Source: Bermanella sp044597725 (GTDB lineage Bacteria; Pseudomonadota; Gammaproteobacteria; Pseudomonadales; Oceanobacteraceae). From it: a stretch of 64,000 nt of DNA. The notes below the pieces were generated by a model. It was not told where the DNA came from. It worked only from the letters and a program-made list of their open reading frames with translations, and did not search any database. The DNA lies in contig NZ_CP139003.1 of NCBI RefSeq assembly GCF_044597725.1, positions 62,001-126,000 of the forward strand, in the 5' to 3' direction. The position numbers and the translations under genes were made by a program. Shown here piece after piece: positions 51,751 through 61,268 of the stretch; positions within the stretch are counted from its first letter, which is position 1, and each line of letters starts with the position of its first letter.

Positions 51751-51963
51751 TTATGCCTTGCCGCGGCCGCCAAAACGCTTCTTGAAGCGATCGATACGAC
51801 CACCAGTGTCCATAACCTTTTGCTTACCGGTATAGAACGGGTGGCAAGCAGAACATACATCAAGGTGCATGGTGCCTGGCTTAGTCGAACGTGTTTTTAC
51901 AACGTTACCGCAAGAGCAGGTCGCGACTAGTTCTTCGTAATTTGGTTGAATATCTTGTTGCAT
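51751..51963 (-). CDS. rpmE: 50S ribosomal protein L31 (zinc-binding form)
   Basis: This is a 70-residue bridge protein. The zinc ligands are present (CSCG and CSAC), so it is the C+ form (MQQDIQPNYEELVATCSCGN). It lies divergent from priA, as in E. coli and many gammaproteobacteria. E. coli L31 represses its own translation through its leader; the leader here has a small CTAGA/TCTAG hairpin. Confidence 0.97.
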   Translation of the reverse strand: MQQDIQPNYEELVATCSCGNVVKTRSTKPGTMHLDVCSACHPFYTGKQKVMDTGGRIDRFKKRFGGRGKA

Positions 51964-52072
51964 AATAACCTCTTGTTCCTATGCCGCCACTTATTCTCAA
52001 CCACCCTTCATTATTAAAGAGTACCGAGCCTCATAAGCACCGCAGGACTAGACTGATTTCTAGGGAGCGCGA

Positions 52073-52100
52073 ATGATACCAAAGTTTGTCCTATACACAA
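52073..52100 (-). promoter_or_regulatory. Probable rpmE promoter
   Basis: On the minus strand TTGTGT (52100-52095) and TATCAT (52078-52073) are 16 bp apart. This gives a leader of about 100 nt. Confidence 0.4.
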
Positions 52101-52237
52101 GCAACCTTTTATCATAAAACCCGCGTCTATTAGGCCCCAAACAGGTTTTTTTGATTTATGCGTCACGATCTGTAACAGTATTGCCCGTTTCAGCGCTTAT
52201 TTACCTTGCCATTTATCCATTTACAGAGAAGTCACAC

Positions 52238-54451
52238 ATGTCGGCGCCCTTCTACTTAAGTGTAGCCCTTGCCAAGCCACTGGATAAAACCTTCGATTAC
52301 CTTCCCATCAGCGGCACCCAAATGAGCGATTATCAAGCCGGGTTACGTGTGAGTGTGCCGTTTGGTAATGCTAATGAAGTGGGTATTATCGCCGAAATAA
52401 GCGGCAACACTGAATTACCGCCTCACAAGATTAAAGCAATCAATCGAATTATTGATACACAGCCGATTTTACCCCCAGACTTAATGGAGCTTGTGAACTG
52501 GCTGCATAAATATTACCACCAACCCTTGGGCGAGTGCTTTATGACGGTATTGCCGGGCCTACTGCGCAAAGGTCTGGCGGCTCAGCCCAGTGAAGATTGG
52601 TTTTATTCAGCAAATGAAATAACCGCGGATGCGCATTTGCATCGCGCTCCCCGTCAGCAGGAGCTGCACCGCTGGTTAATATCCAAGGGTCCACTAGAAC
52701 ATAAAACCATTACTCAGGCTGGTTACACACCTGCCTTACTTAACGCGCTAGTGGATAAATCGCTGGCCAATAAATTTACCCGTCCCAGCTTTAAACCACT
52801 TCGAGGCAGTGGCGAAGAAACCCCATTAGCACTCAATGAAGAGCAAACCCAATGCCTTGAGAATATAAATTCGAAAGCGGGATACGCTGCATTTTTACTT
52901 GAGGGCATTACTGGCTCGGGCAAAACCGAGGTCTATTTACAAGCCCTTTCCCCCTACGTTGCAGCAAAACAGCAAGTGCTCGTACTGGTGCCTGAAATTG
53001 GCTTAACACCACAAACCATCGCACGTTTTGAAAAGCGCTTTGACGCAGACATTTTACTGTTACACAGCGGCTTAAGTGATCAGCAACGTCTAGACGCATG
53101 GCTAATTGCTCGCGACCACAATGGCCAACGAGCGCAAATAATTGTGGGCACCCGCAGTGCGGTTTTTAGTCCAATGCCCAACCTTGCGGCTATCATTATT
53201 GACGAAGAACACGATCAGAGTTTTAAGCAGCAAGAAGGTATACGTTACCACGGCCGAGATGTGGCTGTTATGCGCGCCGCTAAACGAAACGTACCCATTA
53301 TAATGGGCTCAGCAACACCTAGCCTCGATAGTTTACAAAATGCGTTAGGTGGTAAATACCATCATCTGCGCCTAAACCAACGAGCAGGGGCAGCAAAACC
53401 ACCCCAACTGCATATTCTCAATACGCGCCGACTCGCCATGGAACATGGCTTGGCAGATTCCTTATTAAACGACATCGAAACAACGTTGGCGCAAGGCAAT
53501 CAGGCCATGGTGTTTATTAACCGACGGGGCTTTGCCCCCACCTTATATTGCCCTGACTGCGGTTGGATTAGTGAATGTAAACGCTGTGATGCTCGTATGA
53601 CATTGCATCAAAAACCGGCCCATTTACATTGCCATCACTGTGATACGAAGCAAGCATTACCGCGCCAATGCCCTAATTGTTTAAGTCACAATATTCAAGC
53701 CATGGGGGCTGGCACCGAACGTCTAGAAACCCATTTAGAATATCGCTTTCGCAATCACCCTGTGATTCGTGTCGACCGCGATAGCACACAACGAAAAGAT
53801 TCGATGGAGACCTTGTTAAAACCCGTGCGTGATGGCAAGCCGTGCATTTTAGTGGGTACACAAATGCTAGCCAAAGGACACCATTTTCCCAAAGTAACAC
53901 TAGTGGTTTTAGTAAATGTAGACGCTGGTTTTTTTAGTGCCGATTTTCGTGCCATGGAAAAAACCGCACAACTTATACTGCAAGTGAGTGGCCGCGCTGG
54001 GCGAGGAGAAGACCCAGGCAAGGCCGTTATTCAAACCGAGTTTGCGGATCATCCTCTTCTACACTTGTTAACCGAAGAGAACTACCATGCACTTGCGCTC
54101 GCATTGTTAGAAGAACGCAAGCAGCAACATTTACCACCCTATGGATTTCAAGCCTTATTACGCGCCGATAGCCCTAACCCCAAAGAGGCGGAGCAGTGTT
54201 TGTATCGTTTTAAAGAAACATTGCAGCAGCATATTCAAGCAGGCCGATACAATGCTATGCAATTGCTTGGCCCGCTACCTGCGCCCATGGAATTAAGAGC
54301 AGGACGTTTTCGCAGCCAGCTTTGGCTGCGCTGTGCAAACCGAAAATACTTACATGAGTTTATTCAGTTAGCATTACCGGATATTTATCAACAAAAAGGG
54401 TTTCACAAAGTACGCTGGAGTCTAGACATCGATCCCAGCGATAACTTATAG
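52238..54451 (+). CDS. priA: Primosomal replication protein N' (helicase PriA)
   Basis: This is a 737-residue restart helicase. The N-terminal 3'-DNA-binding domain (SVALAKPLDKTFDYL) is followed by the helicase core with Walker A LLEGITGSGKTEVYL, IIIDEEHDQSFKQ and MGSATPSLDS. A double zinc-binding insertion (CPDCGW..CKRCDA..HCHHCDT..CPNC) is complete. Motifs V/VI are LVGTQMLAKGHHFP and LQVSGRAGRGEDPG. The ATG at 52238 (MSAPFYLSVALAKP) is chosen because homologues start there; the in-frame ATG at 52158 and earlier starts add an unrelated 29 residues. Confidence 0.95.
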   Translation: MSAPFYLSVALAKPLDKTFDYLPISGTQMSDYQAGLRVSVPFGNANEVGIIAEISGNTELPPHKIKAINRIIDTQPILPPDLMELVNWLHKYYHQPLGECFMTVLPGLLRKGLAAQPSEDWFYSANEITADAHLHRAPRQQELHRWLISKGPLEHKTITQAGYTPALLNALVDKSLANKFTRPSFKPLRGSGEETPLALNEEQTQCLENINSKAGYAAFLLEGITGSGKTEVYLQALSPYVAAKQQVLVLVPEIGLTPQTIARFEKRFDADILLLHSGLSDQQRLDAWLIARDHNGQRAQIIVGTRSAVFSPMPNLAAIIIDEEHDQSFKQQEGIRYHGRDVAVMRAAKRNVPIIMGSATPSLDSLQNALGGKYHHLRLNQRAGAAKPPQLHILNTRRLAMEHGLADSLLNDIETTLAQGNQAMVFINRRGFAPTLYCPDCGWISECKRCDARMTLHQKPAHLHCHHCDTKQALPRQCPNCLSHNIQAMGAGTERLETHLEYRFRNHPVIRVDRDSTQRKDSMETLLKPVRDGKPCILVGTQMLAKGHHFPKVTLVVLVNVDAGFFSADFRAMEKTAQLILQVSGRAGRGEDPGKAVIQTEFADHPLLHLLTEENYHALALALLEERKQQHLPPYGFQALLRADSPNPKEAEQCLYRFKETLQQHIQAGRYNAMQLLGPLPAPMELRAGRFRSQLWLRCANRKYLHEFIQLALPDIYQQKGFHKVRWSLDIDPSDNL

Positions 54452-54470
54452 CGGCGGCGAAATGACAGGT

Positions 54471-55682
54471 TTAAATTTCGTCGCGATCGCGAATACCTAA
54501 TAAGTATAAAACACCATCTAGACCCAAGGTGGAAATGGCTTGTTCGGCATTTTCGCGCACCAATGGTTTCGCACGGAAGGCAATGCCTAAACCAGCTTTA
54601 CTGAGCATAGGCAGGTCATTCGCGCCGTCGCCTACAGCAATGGTTTGCTGTAACGAAATACCTTCACTTTTTGCAATTTCTTCTAATAAAAACGCTTTGC
54701 GATCACCGTTAACGATGGTGCCTGTTACACGTCCGGTAACCTTACCATCTATTATTTCCAGTTCATTGGCATGAACATGATCAATGCCCAATTTTTCTTG
54801 CAGAAAACGACCAAAATATTGGAAGCCACCGGATAAAATAGCCGTAGTGTAACCAAGCTTTTTAAGCGTACTCACCAAACGTTCAGCACCTTCTGTAATC
54901 GGTAAGCGCTGAGCCACTTTTTGCAATACGGACTCATCTAAACCTTTTAATAACGCAACACGGCGCTCAAAGCTTTCATTAAAATCAATTTCACCGCGCA
55001 TAGCGCTTTCGGTAATGGCAATGACTTGCTCACCCACTCCCGCTTCAATGGCCAGCTCGTCGATTACTTCTGCTTCAATTAAGGTGCTATCCATATCAAA
55101 AGCCACCAGACGACGATTGCGACGGAAAGGCGTATCTTCTTGCACGGCAATATCCACACCCAGCTCACTGGATATTTCTAAGAACTGGGCACGAATAGCA
55201 GACTGATCAACCACACCACGCACAGAAAATTCCACACATGCTTTGTTATTGCTATCGTTTTCACCTTCAAGCGGTACCCTGCCTGATAAACGAGAAACAT
55301 TGTCGATGTTCAATTCGTGCTCGGCCACTACTTGGGTTACACGAGCGATATGCTCAGCGGTTAAGCGGCGTGCTAACAGAGTAATAATATGGCGAGGTTT
55401 ACCTTGAGCCGACACCCATGCGTCATAGCGTTCTTTCGATACAGGAGTAAATTTAACCGACATGCCCATTTCGTAGCTTTTAAAGAGCACATCTTTTAGT
55501 ACCGGAGCAGACTCTGCACTTGAAGAGATCTCGGCCAATATGCCTAAAGAAAGATTGTCGTGAATCTCAGCCTGACCAATATCCAGTATATTGACACCGT
55601 ACTGAGCTAAAATACTTGTAATTTTAGCGGTTACACCTGGCTTGTCTTCACCACTAACCTTAATTAATACAACTTCTTTCAC
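54471..55682 (-). CDS. serB: Phosphoserine phosphatase with N-terminal ACT domains
   Basis: This is a 403-residue HAD-family enzyme completing serine synthesis. Residues ~1-180 contain two ACT-like regulatory domains (VSGEDKPGVTAKITSILAQY; ARRLTAEHIARVTQVVAEH). The catalytic HAD domain has FDMDSTLIEAEVIDELA (nucleophile Asp), ILSGGFQYF and AVGDGANDLPML. This double-ACT form resembles SerB of Pseudomonas. ACT domains suggest feedback by serine. It is convergent with priA with a 19-bp gap. Confidence 0.95.
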   Translation of the reverse strand: MKEVVLIKVSGEDKPGVTAKITSILAQYGVNILDIGQAEIHDNLSLGILAEISSSAESAPVLKDVLFKSYEMGMSVKFTPVSKERYDAWVSAQGKPRHIITLLARRLTAEHIARVTQVVAEHELNIDNVSRLSGRVPLEGENDSNNKACVEFSVRGVVDQSAIRAQFLEISSELGVDIAVQEDTPFRRNRRLVAFDMDSTLIEAEVIDELAIEAGVGEQVIAITESAMRGEIDFNESFERRVALLKGLDESVLQKVAQRLPITEGAERLVSTLKKLGYTTAILSGGFQYFGRFLQEKLGIDHVHANELEIIDGKVTGRVTGTIVNGDRKAFLLEEIAKSEGISLQQTIAVGDGANDLPMLSKAGLGIAFRAKPLVRENAEQAISTLGLDGVLYLLGIRDRDEI

Positions 55683-55744
55683 AGATGTGTCCTGACAATG
55701 GGCGGGTACGAGAAGGTGGCACCATGGCCACCGAAGTCATCGTT

Positions 55745-55909
55745 TTATTTAATTTCGGCTTTTAGTTCTGCAACGATAGCACGTAGCTCTTCAATAAGAT
55801 CCACTGTTTCGTGGTTAGATAAAGCACGGGCACGGTCTTTACTCATGGTAAATAAACCTTTTTCTAGCTTGTTTAACTTGTCTTCTGTGGTTAGCTTGTT
55901 ATCACTCAT
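55745..55909 (-). CDS. Small (54-residue) helical protein of unknown function
   Basis: The frame runs from ATG (55909) to TAA and encodes MSDNKLTTEDKLNKLEKGLF then TMSKDRARALSNHETVDLIE and ELRAIVAELKAEIK. The heptad-like, charged sequence predicts two short helices or a coiled coil. AAGGTGC lies just upstream of the ATG. I do not recognise the family. It lies 62 bp upstream of serB on the same strand; a GGTGGC/GCCACC hairpin separates them. Confidence 0.65.
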   Translation of the reverse strand: MSDNKLTTEDKLNKLEKGLFTMSKDRARALSNHETVDLIEELRAIVAELKAEIK

Positions 55910-56057
55910 TTCAGCACCTTTACGTCGCTTATTTTAAAGTCGCTATGATAAACCATTTCTGGGCCAGCTAAAAATGAGATTTTAGTCTCGTCCTAAGCTA
56001 CTAATTAGACACATAAGGCATTACCATTATCTGCCGTTCTTCAAAATAGCTTTTGCC

Positions 56058-57413
56058 ATGACACAACGACAAAAAAATTGGCCTTTTATCCACCGAGCCA
56101 TCGTAATTGCCATCGTCTTTTCCCTATTAGCCAGCGTGTTACTGGGCTGGGTCATCGTAAATAGCGCGCAAGCACACTTACAGCAACAGGCCCAGAGCTT
56201 GCGCTATACCCTAAGCAAACAAGCCAGCCAGCAAGCTGCTGACGCAATATTCTCGCAAGACCTACTTAGTTTAAACGTTATTCTAGGGGGGTTAACCGAG
56301 CATCAAGACATTAGCTATGCGGCGGTATACGACTTAAATAACCAAGTTGTAGCGGAACAGGGTCAAGGGCGGAACAGTCATACCACTCAACCCATGAGTA
56401 TTCGTTATCAAAATGAAGTAATTGGTTTTCTCGATATCCGTATGAACAATCAAGCGCTGGATCAGCGTATTTATCAGATTTATGGCCTATGGTTCATACT
56501 CAGTTTGCTGCTCTTGGTTATTAGCCTGTGTGCAGCATGGTTGATTGGTAATAGGCTCGGTCGTGCTGTGCGCGATACTTGTAATGATGTTTCCCATCTG
56601 GGTGAGCTGGGTTATAGCATTACCCAACATAAAACAGCGGAGTTGAATCTCCTAAGCGATGCCTTGCAGCAGTACCACGGTCAACAACAAGCTAAACAGG
56701 CCATGTATGATGCCTTAAATCAGTTTATGACACCCAGACTATCAGGCTCAGAAGAAGAGACGCAACGTCCTTTAGATGAACTGAGCAACCACTATACATA
56801 CGGCGCAATATTATTTATTGATTTTGTCAGCGTATATGATGCACAAGCACAATTACCCCCAGAAGATTTGGCAAAATTACTTAATGATTATTATTTCTTT
56901 ATTCACCAGGCTGCTCAGTTATACAACGGACAAGTAGACAAATATGCAGGCGATGGAGTTATGGTATTGTTTGGCATTGCTCAAGACGATGATAAAGGGA
57001 GCTTTCATGGTGCGTGCACTGCACTTCTTATTATCGGCCTTATCAAACAATTCAATCAGCAACGGCTGGAACAAGGGCTACCCACACTCGATTTCCGTTT
57101 AGGGCTGCATTGTGGTGACTTGCTGGCAAGTCCATCTGAACAACATGGTCTTGGCTACGAAGCCGTGGGGGATGCCATACACATCGCCGCACAACTCTGC
57201 CGACAAAGCCAAGCAAACCGTTTATTAATCAGTAAGCAGGCCCTAGATGCGGGTATTTTAGGCAACCAACTGGTGACCAGTAAATACAAGCCAATCGTGG
57301 ATGGTCGACATCGACAAGAGTTGCAAACTTACTGGGCTGAACACCTCATTCCTAGTTATCAAGCGCTTATCGAACGACAAATTCGACATATCAGCTCTGT
57401 GGCCATGTTATAG
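56058..57413 (+). CDS. Membrane protein with class III nucleotide cyclase-like domain
   Basis: This is a 451-residue protein with two membrane helices (~12-34 and ~150-172) flanking an extracytoplasmic sensor region. A HAMP-like linker leads to a class III cyclase homology domain (~245-405). The two metal-binding Asp are seen in AILFIDFVSVYD and DKYAGDGVMVLFG, and the purine-specifying Lys is in the latter. The transition-state Asn and Arg expected in VGDxxNxxxR are His and Gln (VGDAIHIAAQ). The domain may thus be inactive or regulatory. It is convergent with nothing nearby and precedes the iron operon; its ligand is unknown. Confidence 0.82.
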   Translation: MTQRQKNWPFIHRAIVIAIVFSLLASVLLGWVIVNSAQAHLQQQAQSLRYTLSKQASQQAADAIFSQDLLSLNVILGGLTEHQDISYAAVYDLNNQVVAEQGQGRNSHTTQPMSIRYQNEVIGFLDIRMNNQALDQRIYQIYGLWFILSLLLLVISLCAAWLIGNRLGRAVRDTCNDVSHLGELGYSITQHKTAELNLLSDALQQYHGQQQAKQAMYDALNQFMTPRLSGSEEETQRPLDELSNHYTYGAILFIDFVSVYDAQAQLPPEDLAKLLNDYYFFIHQAAQLYNGQVDKYAGDGVMVLFGIAQDDDKGSFHGACTALLIIGLIKQFNQQRLEQGLPTLDFRLGLHCGDLLASPSEQHGLGYEAVGDAIHIAAQLCRQSQANRLLISKQALDAGILGNQLVTSKYKPIVDGRHRQELQTYWAEHLIPSYQALIERQIRHISSVAML

Positions 57414-57454
57414 CCATAAGCGGCAAGAAAAAGGCTTTCGTTAATTGGTATTCG

Positions 57455-57480
57455 TGATAATATTGATAATAGTTATCAAT
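57455..57480 (+). promoter_or_regulatory. Fur box upstream of the iron ABC transporter
   Basis: GATAATATTGATAATAGTTATCAAT contains the near-perfect palindrome TTGATAAT-A-GTTATCAA. It matches the repeated GATAAT pattern of Fur sites. It lies 28-53 bp before the start codon, over the expected promoter. Confidence 0.82.
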
Positions 57481-57507
57481 AAGTTTAGTGTCATTTAAGG
57501 AGTACCT

Positions 57508-58509
57508 ATGCGTCTAGGGCTAGTTTTACTGTTAACCTTTTCATCTGCCTTGTCTTGGGCAGAGTCGCAAACCGTAAACGTATTCAGTTTTCGCCAACCG
57601 TTTTTAATTGAGCCTATTCTAGAATCATTCACAGAAAAAACCGGCATCGAAACTCGGGTTATCTTTGCTAAAAAGGGTTTAATTCAACGCATTAAACAAC
57701 AAGGTGAACTAAGCCCTGCAGATGTAGTATTAACCTCTAACTTTTCTAAACTGCTACAGCTAAAAGACGAAGGCCTTACGCAACCATTTGCGCTTGAAGG
57801 TGTAAAGGAAAGTATTCCTTCTCAATTTCGTGATGATCAACAACGCTGGTTAGCACTCACTAAGCGTGTACGTAATGTGTACAGTTCAAAAGACCGTTTG
57901 GGCCCACTAGATATTGATTACGAAGACCTAGCTCAGCCGCGTTTTAAAGGTAAAATTTGTACGCGCTCGGGTAAGCATCCTTACAACCTAGGGCTGATTG
58001 CATCCTTAATTGTGCATAATGGCGAAGCGGCAACAAAACAATGGCTTGAAGGGGTTAAGGCTAACTTAGCACGCAAGCCACAGGGCAATGATCGCGCTCA
58101 AGTAAAAGCCATTAAAGAAGGCTTGTGTGATGTATCACTGGGTAATAGCTACTATTTAGGCAAAATGTTGCAGGATGAAAACCAGCTTGCTTGGGCTAAT
58201 GCCGTACACCTAAACTTCCCTAACCAAGCAAACCGAGGATCACATATTAATGTAAGTGGCGCGGCCATTGCCAAATACGCGCCTAACCCTAAAGCAGCGC
58301 AAGCTCTTCTTGAATTCTTAGCCTCACAAGAAGCGCAATCGTTATATGCCAAGTTAAATATGGAGTATCCGGTTAATCCAAACGTACAAGCCAGCGAGTT
58401 AGTAAAAAGCTGGGGTGAATTCAAAGAAGATGACGTCTCCCTTACACGCTTAGCAAACGAAATTAAAACCGCTTTAAAGCTGGTTGATGAAGTCAAATTT
58501 GACCTATAA
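57508..58509 (+). CDS. Iron(III) ABC transporter, periplasmic binding protein
   Basis: This is a 333-residue FbpA/FutA-type protein with a signal peptide (RLGLVLLLTFSSALSWA). It has the early VNVFSFRQPFLIEPILE stretch and the Fe-binding tyrosine pair in LGNSYYLGKML. It carries Fe3+ through the periplasm to the permease encoded next. The Fur box upstream indicates iron repression. A strong terminator follows, so this abundant component can be made in excess over the membrane parts. Confidence 0.93.
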   Translation: MRLGLVLLLTFSSALSWAESQTVNVFSFRQPFLIEPILESFTEKTGIETRVIFAKKGLIQRIKQQGELSPADVVLTSNFSKLLQLKDEGLTQPFALEGVKESIPSQFRDDQQRWLALTKRVRNVYSSKDRLGPLDIDYEDLAQPRFKGKICTRSGKHPYNLGLIASLIVHNGEAATKQWLEGVKANLARKPQGNDRAQVKAIKEGLCDVSLGNSYYLGKMLQDENQLAWANAVHLNFPNQANRGSHINVSGAAIAKYAPNPKAAQALLEFLASQEAQSLYAKLNMEYPVNPNVQASELVKSWGEFKEDDVSLTRLANEIKTALKLVDEVKFDL

Positions 58510-58526
58510 CTTGCTATCCCCCTTAT

Positions 58527-58561
58527 AAAGCGTCCAAGCGTTAGCATTGGACGCTTTTTTT
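58527..58561 (+). terminator. Terminator between binding-protein and permease genes
   Basis: AAAGCGTCCAA-gcgttagca-TTGGACGCTTTTTTT is a strong intrinsic terminator inside the transporter operon. It is consistent with partial read-through to the permease and ATPase genes. Confidence 0.92.
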
Positions 58562-58629
58562 CTATGCAAAATAAGACAGAAATACCAAACATCAAGGACA
58601 TTGGGTATTACTGACGTTATAATCCGCCC

Positions 58630-60258
58630 ATGAAAAAATCCACCCTTGCTTTTATTATTGCCGCCACCTGTATTTCTGTCGGCCTGTTTATTCCGATTAT
58701 TGCCTTGTTTTACGAGGCCCTGTTCAGTGGTGAGTCGGGGCAAACCTTTATGGCAATATGGAATACAGTGCTGCTAGACTACGTGCGTAATAGTTTATCG
58801 GTGGTTTTCCTTACCCTAATATTTGCTTGCCTTTTCGCGGTGGCACCTGCGTGGTGGTGCGCTCGGTATGAATTCAAAGGCCGCAATTATCTACAATGGA
58901 TTATGGTATTTCCCCTCGCCATTCCAGCTTACATTAGCGCTTATATTTATACCGATTTACTTGATTATGCAGGCCCCATCCAAAACCAGTTACGGGATTG
59001 GTTTAGCTGGCAGAGTCCTAATGATTATTGGTTTTTTGATATTCGTTCGATAACAGGTGCGAGCTTAATGCTGGCGCTGGCGCTGTACCCTTATATTTAT
59101 CTCTTAATGCGCCACAGCTTTTCACAGCAAAGCGATCATTTGGAACAGGCGGCACGCATGTTAGGCGCCAACGACCGCTCCGTATTTTTTAAAATTCGTT
59201 TACCTTTGGCACGCCCTGCATTAGCCATTGGCTGTAGTTTAGTGGCCATGGAATCGCTTGCTGACTATGGCACCGTAAGTTTGTTTGCCATTAGCACACT
59301 AACAACCGCCATATATGACAGCTGGTTAGTCTATGGCTCGCTCTCTACTGCAGCCAAGATCTCCTGCCTATTACTGATCTTTGTGGTTAGCTTATTATCA
59401 CTTGAACGCTGGCAGCGTCGACAACAAAAACATTTTGAACTACGCGGTAGTCACCAACTTAAACGCATTCAATGCAGCAGCCAAAAACAATGGCTGATTT
59501 GGGTGTACTGTGGCGTAATTTTATTACTTGGTTTTGTTGTACCTGTAATACATTTACTCGATTACAGCGCCATGTATTTTGATGAAAATTTTAATTCCGA
59601 TTTGTGGAAACACGGCAAGAATACATTTTTATTAGCGGTTACCGCTGCATTTATTTGTCTGTTCATTGCCCTTTTATTTAATCACAATATTCGCACACAT
59701 AATTCTCGCTGGACACGACTGCAATTGAACTTAGCATCTTTAGGCTATGTTATTCCAGGAACGGTAATGGCGATTGCTGTGCTTATCCCCTTGGGCCAAT
59801 TGGATGTGTGGGCTAATAACGCTTATGCCATGGTAAGTGATGAACGTTTAGGTTTAATTTTTTCGGGAACTGGCTTTGCGTTAGTTTTGGCGTTTGTTAT
59901 GCGCTTTGCTGCTATCGCGAATGGTAGCTTGCACAGCGCTTATAGTAATATCAGCCCAAACTTGGACTTAGCGGCAAAAACATTAAATCATGGTACATCG
60001 GGATTATTCCGACATATTCATTTACCCTTGTTATCACCCGCTATTATTAGTGCAGGGCTTTTGGTTTTCATCGAATGTGTCAAAGAATTACCCGCAGCAC
60101 TGTTACTTCGACCATTTGATTTTCAAACCTTATCAACCTATGTTTTTCAATTTGCTAGTGATGAACAATTGCATCAGGGTGCCCTTGCAGCATTGTTAAT
60201 CATTATTGTCAGCCTGTTGCCCATTGTTGTTTTAAGTCGTAGCCAGAGGATGTCATGA
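58630..60258 (+). CDS. Iron(III) ABC transporter, permease
   Basis: This is a 542-residue fused permease with two halves of about six helices each. Each half has an EAA-type loop for the ATPase: EQAARMLGANDRSVFFKIRL and DLAAKTLNHGTSGLFRHIHL. The architecture is that of FbpB/SfuB-type permeases. It overlaps the ATPase gene by four bases (ATGA). No promoter was found in the 120 bp after the preceding terminator. Confidence 0.93.
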   Translation: MKKSTLAFIIAATCISVGLFIPIIALFYEALFSGESGQTFMAIWNTVLLDYVRNSLSVVFLTLIFACLFAVAPAWWCARYEFKGRNYLQWIMVFPLAIPAYISAYIYTDLLDYAGPIQNQLRDWFSWQSPNDYWFFDIRSITGASLMLALALYPYIYLLMRHSFSQQSDHLEQAARMLGANDRSVFFKIRLPLARPALAIGCSLVAMESLADYGTVSLFAISTLTTAIYDSWLVYGSLSTAAKISCLLLIFVVSLLSLERWQRRQQKHFELRGSHQLKRIQCSSQKQWLIWVYCGVILLLGFVVPVIHLLDYSAMYFDENFNSDLWKHGKNTFLLAVTAAFICLFIALLFNHNIRTHNSRWTRLQLNLASLGYVIPGTVMAIAVLIPLGQLDVWANNAYAMVSDERLGLIFSGTGFALVLAFVMRFAAIANGSLHSAYSNISPNLDLAAKTLNHGTSGLFRHIHLPLLSPAIISAGLLVFIECVKELPAALLLRPFDFQTLSTYVFQFASDEQLHQGALAALLIIIVSLLPIVVLSRSQRMS

Positions 60259-61259
60259 CACACAGCCCTATTAAGGCCCTAAATGTAGAAGATCTTAAAG
60301 TCACATTAGGCAGCAAACGTATTCTTACTGATTTTTCTCTTAGTTTAAATCAAGGGGATATCTTATGCCTATTGGGCCCAAGTGGTTGTGGTAAAACAAC
60401 AGCTTTAAAAGCCATTGCAGGCTTAACAAAAGTCGAGCATGGAAAAATTGAGTTATTTGATGCGCTCATTAAACATAACGCGTTTGATATGCCTGCTGAA
60501 AAACGGGATATGGGGTTTATCTTTCAGGACTATGCTTTATTTCCCCATATGACGGTTGCTGAGAATATCGGCTTTTCTTTAAGAAAGCTAAACAAAGAAG
60601 CAAAAGACGCCCACGTTAAACAAGTATTAAGCTTGGTTAAAATGACTGAGCTGGAAAATCGCTACCCCCATGAACTGAGCGGTGGGCAACAACAACGTTG
60701 TGCGGTTGCACGCGCCTTAGTAAATAGGCCCAAGCTTTTATTGATGGACGAACCTTTTTCTAACATTGATAGCCAAGTGAAAAATACACTCATGGCTGAA
60801 ATGCGAAAATTACTTAAAAATCATAAGATAACCTGTATTTTTGTTACCCATAGTAAGCAGGAAGCCTTTAGCTTTGCCGATAAAACCGCAGTCATGAATC
60901 AAGGCCGTATTCAGCAATTGGACAAAAGCCAATATATTTTTGAAAACCCTAATAGTGAATACGTCGCACAATTTATGGAAGCAGGGAATTTAGTAGATGG
61001 GCACGACATTCCCTCTTCACTATTGATGCTGCCATTAGAGGGAGATGCTGAACAGCGTTATCTACTCAAAGAAAATGGTTTTATACGCTCTGCCCAAGGT
61101 TGCCAAGCCAAAGTTGTAGATAGCTTATATATGGGCCACAGATATCGTCACGAAGTATTGGTTGATAACTTAACCTTGTATATTGAAAACCAAGAGCCCT
61201 ATGAAGTAGGGGAAACCCTCGGTTTTCAATATCGCTATGAAGCCATAGCAGTTAATTAA
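60255..61259 (+). CDS. Iron(III) ABC transporter, ATP-binding protein
   Basis: This is a 334-residue FbpC-type ATPase. It has Walker A GPSGCGKTTA, Q-loop FIFQDYALFP, signature LSGGQQQR, Walker B LLLMDEPFSNID and the switch His in FVTHSKQEA. The C-terminal ~100 residues form a regulatory (TOBE-like) domain. It is translationally coupled to the permease and is convergent with the TonB-receptor gene. Confidence 0.93.
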   Translation: MTHSPIKALNVEDLKVTLGSKRILTDFSLSLNQGDILCLLGPSGCGKTTALKAIAGLTKVEHGKIELFDALIKHNAFDMPAEKRDMGFIFQDYALFPHMTVAENIGFSLRKLNKEAKDAHVKQVLSLVKMTELENRYPHELSGGQQQRCAVARALVNRPKLLLMDEPFSNIDSQVKNTLMAEMRKLLKNHKITCIFVTHSKQEAFSFADKTAVMNQGRIQQLDKSQYIFENPNSEYVAQFMEAGNLVDGHDIPSSLLMLPLEGDAEQRYLLKENGFIRSAQGCQAKVVDSLYMGHRYRHEVLVDNLTLYIENQEPYEVGETLGFQYRYEAIAVN

Positions 61260-61268
61260 TCAGTAATA

